From the NCBI GenBank assembly GCA_022414725.1, contig CM039462.1, positions 7,122,084 through 7,186,083 on the forward strand: a stretch of DNA of 64,000 bases, read 5' to 3'. Shown here piece after piece: positions 41,816 through 52,737 of the stretch. Position 1 is the stretch's first letter. The number at the start of each line of letters is the position of its first letter. This DNA is from Microglena sp. YARC (Eukaryota; Chlorophyta; Chlorophyceae; Chlamydomonadales; Chlamydomonadaceae). A model generated the notes under the pieces. The model was not told the DNA's origin and did not search any database. It saw only the letters and a list, made by a program, of their open reading frames with translations. The translations under genes and the position numbers were made by a program.

Positions 41816-44800
41816 TCGCATGGGGCATGTACTTGATTTCACGCCCAAAGTTGATCCAAAAGAAGAGTGCCAAGCAGCAGGCCTGGAGTAAGTGTGTAGG
41901 TGGGGTTGGTGTCCTGGTGTATCTTAACCTGTGGGCACTATGGGCATTGACTGTTGGCACGCAAAGTTATCAAAGAAGAGTGCCATAGCAGCAGCAGGCC
42001 TGAAGTAAGTGGTGGTAGGTGGGATGGTTGGTGTGAACCTGTTGTACTCGGGCAATGGTTCATGAACTGTGCACGTCAAAGTGATCCACAAGATGCCAAG
42101 CAGGCAGGCTGGAGGTACTGAGTGGTGGTAGGTGTGGTTGGTGTCCTGGTGGTATCTTAGTTATCCCCAAGTAGAGTGCCCAATGGGCATGAGCCCTGAT
42201 GGAGGTCAAGTGTGGTTGGTGTGTGGTTGGTGTTCGTGTTTGTATCTCCAAGGAAGACCTGTGTCGCACATGGGCATGGACTGATGGCACGCCCCTGGAG
42301 GTAAGTGGTGGTATGGGGTTATCCGGTGGTGGTTGGGTGCGGTTGTATCATGAACCTGTGTCGCATGGGATGCTGAATGCACCAAAGTTGATCCACAAGA
42401 GAGTGCCAAGCAGTGGTTGGTAGGTGGTGGTTGGGCCCTGGAGGTAAGTGGTGGTTGGTGGTGGTTGGTGTCGCTGGTAAGTATCTAACCTGTGTCGCAT
42501 CATGGGCATGACTGTGATGGCACGTCAAATTTTAAGTTGAAATCGCAAAGAGAGATCGCCAAGCACAGGCCCTGGAGTAAGTGGTGGTAAGGTTGGTTGG
42601 TTGGTGGTCCTGGTGGTATCCTAACCTGTGTCGTCACATGGCAATGACTGAATGCACGTCAAAGTATCCAAAAGAAGAGTGCCAAGCAGGCAGGCCCTGG
42701 AGGTAAGTGGTGTTTCGGTGGTGGTTGGTGTCCCTGGTTGTATCTGAACCTGTGTCGGGCACATGGCATGACTGATCACGTCAAAGTTGAAATCCAAAGA
42801 AAGAGTGCCAAGCGGCAGGCCCCTGAGGTAAGTGGCGTAGGTGGTGGTTGGTGTCCTGGGTTGAATCTGAAACGCTGTGTTCGGCACAATGGGGCATGAC
42901 TGATGCACGTCAAAAGTTGATCCAAAGAAGAGTGCAAAGAGCGGCCCTGGAGGTAAGTGGGGTAAGTTGGTGATAAGGTGTCTGGTGGTATCTGAACCTG
43001 TGGGACTGGCACATGGGCATGAAATGATGCACGTCAAGTTGAATCCAAAGAAGAGTGCCAAGTAGCAGGCCCATGAGGTAAGTGGTGGTAAGGTGGTGGT
43101 TGGTGTACCTGGTGGTATCTGAACCTGTGGTCGGCACATGGGCATGACTGATGCACGTCAAAGTTATCCAATAGAAGAGTGCCAAGGCAGCAGCCGTGGA
43201 GGTAAGTGGTGGTAGGTGGTGGTGGTGTCCTGGTGGTATCTTAACCTGTGTCGCACATGGGCATGAACTGAATGCACGTAAAGTTGATCCAAAGAAGAGT
43301 GCCAAGCAAGCAAGGCCCTGGAGTAAAGTGGTGGTAGGTGGAGGTTGGTGTCCCTGGTTGTATCTTAACCTGTGTCGGCACATGCATGACGAGCAAGCGT
43401 CAAAGTTGATCCAAAGAGAGTACCAAAGCAGGCAAGGCCCTGGAGGTAAGTGGTGGTAGTGGTAGGTTGGTGTCCCCGTGGTGGTAAATCTAACCTGTGT
43501 CGGGCACATGGGACATGAACCTGAATGCAACGTCAAGTTGATTCCAAAAGAAGAGTGCCAAGCAGGCAGGCCTGGAGGTAAGTGGTGGTAGGTGGGTGTT
43601 GGTGTCGCTGGTTGTATCTTAACCTGTGTCGCAACATGGGCATGATCTGATGCACGTCAAAAGTTGATTCCAAAGAAGATGGCCAAGCAGGCAGGCCCTG
43701 GAGGTAAGTGGTGGTAGGTGGTGGTTGGTATCCTGGTTGTATCTTAACGCTGTGTGTGTCGCACATGGGCATGAGAATGCAACGTCAAAAGTTGATCAAA
43801 GAAGAGTGCCAAGTTCAGGCAGCCCTGGAGTAAAGTGGTGGAGGTGGGTTGGTGTCCTGGTTGTATCTTAACCTGTGTCGCACATGGGCAATGAACTGAT
43901 AATGCACGTCAAAGTTGATTCCAAAGAAGAGTGCCAAGCAGCAGGCCCTGGAGGTAAAGTGGTGGTAGGTGGTGTTGTGTCCTGGTTGTAATCTTAACCT
44001 GTGTCGCACATGGGGCATGCTGATGCACGTCAAAAGTTGATCCAAAAAGAGTGCCAAGCAGGCAGGCCCTGGAGGTAAGGTGGTGGTAGGTACGTGGTGG
44101 TTGTGTCCTGGTGGTATCTTACCTGTGTCGGCACATGGGCATGAACTGATGCACGGTTCAAGTTTGATCCAAAGAGAGTGCCAAGCAGCAGGCCCCTGGA
44201 GGTAAGTGGTGTAGGTGGTGGTTGGTGGGGGGGGTCCGCTGGTTGTATCTGAACCTGTGTCGGCCATGGGCATTGACTGATGCACGTCAAAAAGTTGATC
44301 CAAGAAGAGTGCCAAGGGCAGCAGGCCCTGGAGGTAAGTGGTGGTAGGTGGGTGGTTGGTGTTCCTGTTTATCTGAACCCTGTGTCGGCACAATGGGCAT
44401 GACTGATGCACGTCAAAAGTTGATCCAAAGAAGAGTGCCAGCAAGCAGGCCCTGGAGGTAAGTGGTGGTAGGTGGTGGTTTGTATCCCTGGTTGTATCTT
44501 AACTGTGGTCCGGCACTGGGCATGACTGATGCACGTCAAAAGTTGATCCAAAGAAGAGTGCCAGCAGGCAGGCGCCTGGAGGTAAGTGGTGGTAGGTGGT
44601 GGTTGGTAATCCTGGTTGTAATCTTAACCTGTGTCGCACATGGCATGATGATGCATTCAAAGTTGATCCCAAAGAAAGAGTGCAAGCAGCAGGCCCCTGG
44701 AAGGTAAGTGGTGGTAGGATGTGGTTGGTGTCTGGTGTAATCTGAAACTGTGTCGCACATGGGCATGACTGGATGCACGTCAAATATTTGATGCCAAAGA

Positions 44801-47800
44801 AGAGTGCCAAGCAGCAGGCCCTGGAGGTAAGTGGTGGTAGGTGGTGGTTGGTGTAACTGGTGTATCTGACTGTGTCGTCACATGGGCATGACTGATGCAC
44901 GTCAAAGTTGAATCCAAAGAAGAGTGCCAAGGCAGGCAGCCCTGGAGTGTAAGTGGTGGTAGGTGTGGTTGGTGTCTGTGGTAATCTTAACCTGTGTCGC
45001 ACATGGGCATGACTGATGCACGTCAAAGTTGATCCAAGAAGAGTGCCTAAGGCAGCAAGGCCCTGGAGGTAAGTGGTGGTAGGTGGTTGGTTGGTGTCCT
45101 GGTGGTTCTTACCCTGTGTCGCACAAATGGGCATGACTGGATGCACGTCAAAAGTGATCCCAAAGAAGAGTGCCAAGCAGGGCAGGCCCTGAGGTAAAGT
45201 GGTGGAGGTGGTGGTTGGTGTCGCTGGTGTTATCTGAACCTGGTTCGCAACATGGGCATGGACTGATGCACGTCAAAGTTGATCCAAAGAAGAGTGCAAA
45301 GAGGCAGGCCCTGGAGTAAGTGGTGGTAGGTGGTGGTTGTGTCCTGTTGTATCTGAACCTGTGTCGCACATGGGCAATGACTGATGCACGTCAAAGTTGA
45401 ATCGACAAAGAAAGAGTGCCAAGCAGCAGGCCCCTGGAGTAAGATGGTGGTAGTTGGTGATAGGTGTCGCTGGTGGTATCTTAAACCTGTGTTCGCACAT
45501 GGGCATGACTGAATGCACGTCAAAGTTGACCAAGAAGAGTGCAAGCAGCAGGCCCTGGAGGTAAGTGGTGGTGGTGGTGTTGGTGTCCTGGTTGTATCGT
45601 GAACTGTTGTCGGCACATGGCATGACTGATGCACGTCAAGTTGAATCCAAAAGAAGAGTGCCTAAGCAGCAGGCCCTGGAGGTAAGTGGGTGGTAGGTGG
45701 TGGTCAGGTGTCCTGGTTGTATCTTAACCTGTTGTCGCATATGGCATGAACTGATGCACGTCAAAGTTGATCCAAAGAAGAGTGCCAAGCAGCAGGCCTG
45801 GAAGGTAAGTGGTGGTTAGGTGGTGGTTGGTGTCCTGGAGGTAATCCTGAACCTTGTGGTCGAACATGGGAAGACTGATGCAACGTCAAAGTTGATTCGC
45901 AATAAAGAAGAGTGCCAACAGGCAGGCCCTGGAAGGTAGTGGTGGTAGGTGGTGGTTGGTGTCCTGGTTGTATCTGAACCTGTGTCGCAACATGGGCATG
46001 ACTGAATGCTACGTCAAAGTTGATCCAAAGGAGTGCAGCCACAGCCCTGGAGGTAAGTTTGGTGGTAGGTGGTGGTAGGTGTCCTGGTTGTATCTTAACC
46101 TGTGTCGCATATTGGGCATGACTGATGCACGTCAAAGTTGATCCAAAAGAAGAGTGCCAAGCAGCAAGGCCCTGGAGGTAAGTGTGGTAGGTGGTGGTGG
46201 GTTGGTGTCCTGGAGGTATCTTGAAAGCCCTGTGTCGGCACATGGGCATGACATGATGCAGTCAAAGTTGATCGTACCCAAAGAGAGTGCCAAGCAGCAG
46301 GCCCTGGAGGTAAGTGGTGGTAGTGGTGGTGTGGCTGTCCTGGTGGTATCTGAACCTGTGTCCGCACATGGGCATACTGATGGCACGTCAAAGTTGATCC
46401 AAAGAAGATGCCAATCAGCAGGCCCTGGGAGGTAAGTGGTTGGGTAGTTGGTGGGTAGGTTTGTCCTGGTTGTATCTTAACCTGTGTCGCATGTGGGCAT
46501 GACTGATCCACGTCAAAGTTGAATCCAAAGAAGAGTGCCAAGCAGCAGGCCCTGGAGGTAAAGTGGGTGGTATGTTGGTGGTGGTGTCCTGGAGGTAATC
46601 TGAACCTTGTGTCGGCACATGGGCATTGGAACTGAATGCACGTCAAAGTTGATCCAAAGAAGAGTGCCAAGCAGCAGGCCCTGGAGGTAAGTGGTGGTAG
46701 GTGGTGGTTGGTGTCGCTGGTGGTAAATCTTAACCTGTGTCGCACATGGGCATCGAACTGGATGCACGTCAAAGTTGATCCAAAAGAAAGGTGCCAAGCG
46801 CAGGCCCTGGAGGTAAGTGGTGGTAGGTGGTGGTTGGTGTCTGGTGGTAATCTGAACCTGTGTCGGGCAAGGCATGACTGATGCACGCAAAGTTGAATCC
46901 AAAGAAGAGTGCCAACAGCAGGCCCTGGAGGTAAGTGGTGGTAGTTGGTGGTAGGTGTCGCTGGTTGTATTTAACCTGTGTCGCATGTTGGGCATGACGA
47001 TCCACGTCAAAGTTGATCCAAAGAAGGAGTGCCAAGCAGCAGGCCCTTGGAGGTAAGGTGGTGGTAGGATGGTGGTTGGTGTCCGGAGGTATTGACCTGT
47101 GTGCGCACATGGGCATGACTGATGCACGTCAAAGTTTGATCAAAAGAAAGGAGTGCAAGCAGGCAGGCCGCTAGGAGGTAAAGTGGTGGAGGTGGTAGGT
47201 TGGTGTCGCTGGTGGTATCTACCTGTGGTCGCACATGGGCATGACTGATTGCACGTCAAAGTTGATCCAAGAAGAGTGCCAAGCAGGCAGGCCCTGGAGG
47301 TAAGTGGTGGTAGGTGGTGGTTTGGTGTCCTGGTGCGTATCTAACCTGTGTCGCACATGGGCATGAACTGATGGCAGCGGGTCAAAGTTATCCAAAGAAG
47401 TGCCAGCAGCAGGCCCTGGAAGGTAGTGGTGGTAGGTGGTGGTAAATGTCCTGGTGGTTTGAACCTGTGACGCACATGGGCATGACTGATGCACGTCAAA
47501 GTTGATCCAAAGTAAGAGTGCCAAGGCAGCATGGCCCTGAGGTAAGTGGTGGTAAGGTGGTGGTTGGTGTCGCTGGTGGTTCTTAAACTCCTGTGGTCGG
47601 CACATGGGCATGACTGTGGCACGTCAAAGTTGATGCCAAAAGAAGAGTGCCAGCATGCAGGCCCTGGAGGTAAGTGGTGTAGGTTGGTGGTTGGTCCTCG
47701 CTGGTTGTATCTTTAACCTGGTGTCGCACCATGGGATGGACTGTATGGCACGTCAAAGTTGATCCAAAGAAGAGTGCCAAGCAGCAGGCCCTGGAGGTAA

Positions 47801-49751
47801 AGTGGTGGTAGGGTGGTTTGGTGTCCTGTTGTATCTTAACCTGTGTCGCACATGGGCATGCTGATGCATCGTCAAAAGTTGATCCCAAAGAAGATGCCAG
47901 AGCAGCAGGACCCTGGAGGTAAGTGGTGGTAGGTGTGGTTGGTGTCCTGGTTGTATCTTAACCTGTGTCGGCAACATTGGCAAGAAAAAAAATGACTGAT
48001 GCACGTCAAAGTGATCCAAAGAAGAGTGCTCAAGCAGCAGGCCCGGAGGAAAGTGGTGTAAGGTGGTGGTTGGGTCCCTGGTTGGATCTTAAACCTGTGG
48101 TCGCACAGGGCCATGGAACTGAATGCACGTCAAAGTTGTCCAAAGAAGAGTGCCAAGCAGCAGGCCCTGGAGTAAGTGGTGGTAAAGGTGGTGGTTGGTG
48201 TCCTGGTTGTATCTGAACCTGTGTGCACTATGGGCATGACCTGATGCAACGTCAAAGTTGATCCAAAGAAGAGTGCCAAGCAGCAGGCCCTGGAGGTAAG
48301 TGGTGGTAGGCTGATGTTGGCTGTCCTGGTTGTATCTGAACCTGTGTCGGCAATGGCATGGACTGATGCAGTCAAAGTTGATCCAAAGGAAGAGTGCCGA
48401 AGCAGCAGCCCTGGAGGTAAGTGGTGTAAGGGTGGGTGGTTGGTAATCCTGGTTGTATCTTAACCTTGTCGCACATGGCATGACTGATGCACGTCAAAGT
48501 TGAACCAAAGAGAGTGCCAAGGCAGCAGGCCCTGGAGGTAAGTGGTGGTTAGGTGGTGTTGTAATCCTGTTGTATCTTAACTGTGTCGCACATGGGCATG
48601 ACTGACATGCATGTCAAAGTTGATCGCAAAGAAGAGTGCCAGGCAAAGCAGGCCCTGAGGGTAAGTGGTGGTTAGGTGGTGGTTGGTGTCCTGTGTATCT
48701 GAACCTGTGTCGGCAGCATGGGCATGACTGATGCAGCGTAAAGTTAATCCAATAGAAAGAGTGCAAGCAGGGCAGGCCCTGGAGGTAATGGTGGTCAGGT
48801 GGTGGTTGGTGTCCTGGTGGTAATCTGAACCTGTGTTCCCGCACATGGGCATGACTTGATGCACGTCAAAGTTGATTCCAAAGAAGAGGTGCCAAAGCAG
48901 AGGCCCTGGAGGTAAGTGGTGGTTAGGTGGTGGTTGGTGTTCCTGGTGGTATCTGAACCTGTGTCGGCACATTGGGCATGACTGAATGGCCAGCGTCAAA
49001 AGTTGATCCAAAGGAAAAGGTGCAAGCAGCAGGCCCTGGGAGGTTAAGTGGTGGTAGGTGGTAGGTTGGGTGTCGCTGGTGGTATCTTAACTGTGTCGGC
49101 ACATGGGCATGACTGAATGCAGTCAAAGTTATCAAAGAAGAGTGCCAAAGCAAGACAGGCCCTGGAGGTAAGTGGTGTAGGTGGTGGTTGTGTCCTGGTT
49201 GTATCTGAACTGTGTCGGCACATGGGCATGAACTGATTGCACGTCAAAAAGTTGATCCAAAGAAGAGTGCAAAGCAGCAGGCCCTGGAAGGTAAGTGGTG
49301 GTAGGTGGTGGTTGGTGTCGCTGGTTGTATCTGACCTGTGTCGCACATGGGCATGACTATGCACGTCAAAGTTGAATTCCAAAGAAGAGTGCCAAGCAGG
49401 CAGGCCCTGGAGGTAAGTGGTGGTAGTTGGTGATAGGTGTCCTGGGTATCTAACTGGTCGCACATGGGCATGACCTGATGCACGTCAAAGTTGATCCAAA
49501 GAAGAGTGGCCAAGCAGCAAGGCCCTGGAGGTAAGTGGTGGGTAGGTGGTGGTTTGGTGTCTGGTTGTATTGAACCTGTGTCGCACATGGGCATGACTGA
49601 TGCACGTCAAAAGTTGATTACCAAAGAAGAGTGCCAAGCAGCCAGGCCCTGGAGGTAAGTTGTGGAGGTGGTGGTAGGATGTCCTGGTTGTATCTTAACC
49701 GTGTCGCATATGGGCATGACTGATGCACGTCCAATTGATCAAGAAAGAGTG

Positions 49752-50751
49752 NNNNNNNNNNNNNNNNNNNNNNNNNNNNNNNNNNNNNNNNNNNNNNNNN
49801 NNNNNNNNNNNNNNNNNNNNNNNNNNNNNNNNNNNNNNNNNNNNNNNNNNNNNNNNNNNNNNNNNNNNNNNNNNNNNNNNNNNNNNNNNNNNNNNNNNNN
49901 NNNNNNNNNNNNNNNNNNNNNNNNNNNNNNNNNNNNNNNNNNNNNNNNNNNNNNNNNNNNNNNNNNNNNNNNNNNNNNNNNNNNNNNNNNNNNNNNNNNN
50001 NNNNNNNNNNNNNNNNNNNNNNNNNNNNNNNNNNNNNNNNNNNNNNNNNNNNNNNNNNNNNNNNNNNNNNNNNNNNNNNNNNNNNNNNNNNNNNNNNNNN
50101 NNNNNNNNNNNNNNNNNNNNNNNNNNNNNNNNNNNNNNNNNNNNNNNNNNNNNNNNNNNNNNNNNNNNNNNNNNNNNNNNNNNNNNNNNNNNNNNNNNNN
50201 NNNNNNNNNNNNNNNNNNNNNNNNNNNNNNNNNNNNNNNNNNNNNNNNNNNNNNNNNNNNNNNNNNNNNNNNNNNNNNNNNNNNNNNNNNNNNNNNNNNN
50301 NNNNNNNNNNNNNNNNNNNNNNNNNNNNNNNNNNNNNNNNNNNNNNNNNNNNNNNNNNNNNNNNNNNNNNNNNNNNNNNNNNNNNNNNNNNNNNNNNNNN
50401 NNNNNNNNNNNNNNNNNNNNNNNNNNNNNNNNNNNNNNNNNNNNNNNNNNNNNNNNNNNNNNNNNNNNNNNNNNNNNNNNNNNNNNNNNNNNNNNNNNNN
50501 NNNNNNNNNNNNNNNNNNNNNNNNNNNNNNNNNNNNNNNNNNNNNNNNNNNNNNNNNNNNNNNNNNNNNNNNNNNNNNNNNNNNNNNNNNNNNNNNNNNN
50601 NNNNNNNNNNNNNNNNNNNNNNNNNNNNNNNNNNNNNNNNNNNNNNNNNNNNNNNNNNNNNNNNNNNNNNNNNNNNNNNNNNNNNNNNNNNNNNNNNNNN
50701 NNNNNNNNNNNNNNNNNNNNNNNNNNNNNNNNNNNNNNNNNNNNNNNNNNN
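49752..50751. other. Assembly gap of 1000 N
   Basis: A placeholder of exactly 1000 N starts inside a 120-bp unit, so array length is underestimated and the remaining SBDS exons, if any, may be lost here. A different gene begins on the other side. Confidence 0.99.
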
Positions 50752-51660
50752 GCTTCTACTACGCTGTGGCGCCTTGAACTGGGCCAGTGATTCTGTTGCT
50801 GGCTCTGCCCCAACAGGAGCTACCTGTTTTCAGTTCTGGCTCAACAGGAGCTACCTGTTTTCTTTTCCTTTTAATTGTTGTATGCGCACATGCTTCTACT
50901 ACGACTGTGGCGCCTTGGAACTGGGTAGTATGCTGATGCGGGCTTTTTTGCCCCAGCTTCTGGTTTCATTCAGAGTAGCTCTTTTATTTCAATTTCCTTC
51001 TGATTGTTGTATGCCAATATACTTCTACTAGACCTGTGCGCGCCTTGAACTAGGCCAGTGATGCTGTTGCTGCTCCACCTCAGCTGCTGGCTCAACAGGC
51101 AGCTCCTTTTATTTCATTTCCTTGTCGAATTGTTGTAATGGCGGCATATGCTTCTGTTGAATTTTGCGCGCCTTGGAACTGGCAGTGATGCTGTGCTGGC
51201 TCTGCTCCCAACAGGAGCTACCTGTTTTCAGGTTTCTGGCTCTAATAGGAGCTACCTGTTTTCATTTCCTTTTGATGGTTGTATGCGAGTATGCTTCTAC
51301 TACCTCTGTGCGTGGTGCCTTGGAACTGGGCAGTGAGCTGTTTGCTGGCTCTGCCCAGCCCTTCCTAGCTTCAACAGGAGCTACCTCTTTTCATTTCCTT
51401 TGATGGTTGTATTGCGCATATGCTTCAACTTTACCTCTTGTTGTGACTTGGGAACTGGTCAGGGATTCAGGGCTGGCTTCGCCTCAGCTTCTGGCTCAAC
51501 AGGTAGCTCCTTTTTACATTCCTTTTGATGGTTGTATTGCGGCGTATTTGCTTCAACTACCTCTGGGTGATGGAACTGGTCAGGATTCCAGGTGCTGGCT
51601 TTGCCTCTGCTTCTGGTCAACAGGTAGCTCCTTTTTACATTTCCTTTTCTACAATTTCAC
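50752..51660. repeat. ~120-140-bp tandem repeat, about 7 copies
   Basis: Units read GCTTCTACTAC..TGTG.CGCC, TTGGAACTGGGCAGTGATGC, CTGGCTCAACAGGAGCTACC and TTTTCATTTCCTTTTGATGG, TTGTATGCG. Each holds CAACAGGAGCTACC, an acceptor-like edge, so this could be another exon-edge array whose source exon lies elsewhere. It is upstream of the membrane-protein exons. Confidence 0.9.
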
Positions 51661-51940
51661 CCACAGCTAACCCCTTCAAACTCTTTCCCCCCTGGGGTCC
51701 CACCTCTCTCACTCTCCTTCCTCGCCACACACTGCCCTTCTCTTCTCACTCATCTTCCTCCCTCCGCTCATTACCCTCCCTCCCACATCCCCCCACTCCA
51801 CACACAGCCCCTTGCTCTCACACTCTCCTCCCTCACACACTTCCAGCCCTCCTCTCACCACTTCTCCTCCCTCCACCACTGCCCCTCCTCTCACACTTCC
51901 TCCCTCCACACTCTGCCCCTCCCCCCACACTCTTGCACAG
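51661..51940. repeat. CCCTCC/CACACT pyrimidine-rich intron end
   Basis: C/T-rich sequence with CACTCTCCTCCCTC-type repeats runs directly into a TTGCACAG acceptor. It is probably an expanded polypyrimidine tract. Confidence 0.75.
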
Positions 51941-52737
51941 GCATCTACTTGTGCGTCAACAACACCGGCACCCAATCCTGCGCACCTTCAAACTGACAGC
52001 AGCCACTCACAGCTGCCCCTTCAAGCTTGTCCCCCCCGAAGGAGACTTGTCCATCTGTTCCTCCACACCTACCGACACTCGCTATGATGGGCCTGCCTCC
52101 TGCCCTAGTGGCTCATGTGCCTGTGATGGGTATCTACAAACGACCCAGGCAAGCTGTGTTTCCAGATCTTGGCTTCAGCGACTGTAGTGCAGCTTGTACT
52201 GCCCTGGGTACCAGCTCCAGCGCACACGAGAGTGTGTCTGTTGAGACACAACAGCCTGGCACTTGGCGCTTTTTCAATTTCAGCGTGGAGGAGGGACAGA
52301 GGTTCCTTTCTGCTACGGCAACAGCCAACATTAACACCTCAAGTGACCTGGAGCTGTACGTCAAGTTTCTGGCAGCACTGGCCGCGCAGACTGTGCAGTA
52401 CAGATGCCAGGTCAAGACCCAGCGACTTCAGATCATCTGCCACGTCAGCAGATCTGAGCAGTGGGGTCCAACTGTCGCACACAGGACGCCCGTTTCGACC
52501 AAAGGGACCTTTGGTTCTTGGTGGATATCGGGCAACGCTGCTGTGAGCTACTCCTGGATTCTTTCAAGTCTTCCTGTCCCAACGACTGCTCTGGCGACAA
52601 CAGGGCTCGTGCGATGCCACCAGTGCCAGTGCGCTTTTGCAGCAGACTCCACGTTTGGTGTTGATTGCTCTGGCACGTTCACGGAGCTTCCAGCAAACTC
52701 AGCGCCCCCGAAAGTCGCCACCAGGGCCAAAGTTCGA
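51941..52737 (+). CDS. Membrane-protein exon(s), EGF-like, frame-broken
   Basis: After TTGCACAG the sequence reads IYLCVNNTGTQSCAPSN in one frame, KLVPPEGDLSICSS and CPSGSCACDG in another, DCSAACTALGTSS and GTWRFFNFSVEEGQRFL in a third, then CPNDCSGDN and CHQCQCAFAADSTFGVDCSG. At least four frame changes over 800 nt with continuous coding character imply indels or small missed introns. The end is set at TTCGA|GTGAGG. Cys spacing supports an EGF-like module at the 3' end. Confidence 0.6.

Larger units (their letters stand above)
31131..49751. repeat. 120-bp exon-edge satellite, ~155 copies (SBDS intron 4)
   Basis: Each unit carries CACGTCAAAGTTGATCCAAA, GAAGAGTGCCAAGCAGCAGG, CCCTGGAG|GTAAGTGGTGG, then GGTTGGTGTCCTGGTGGTAT, CTGAACCTGTGTCGCACATG and GGCATGACTGATG. 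The first 48 nt are the 3' end of SBDS exon 4 with its GTAAGT donor and the other 72 are intron. Clean stretches (33960-34260, 34680-34900, 39240-39550) have an exact 120-bp period, and elsewhere single-base indels are frequent. Variants such as GTTGGTGATAGG and TGTGACGC recur in blocks, indicating higher-order duplication. The plus frame stops in every unit (gca TGA). The minus frames are open because 120 is divisible by 3 and are not genes. Confidence 0.97.

Noticed and set aside
33657..49463. Many long minus-strand ORFs with [20 protein letters not shown] repeats
   Set aside because: They are the reverse strand of the 120-bp array. The period is divisible by 3 and minus frames lack stops, so they stay open by chance.
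31131..49751. The SBDS array as a chain of true coding exons
   Set aside because: Units lack a recognisable acceptor and polypyrimidine tract, and the plus frame stops in each unit.
49662..50813. ORFs of 355-372 aa around 49.7-50.8 kb
   Set aside because: They read through the second 1000-N gap.
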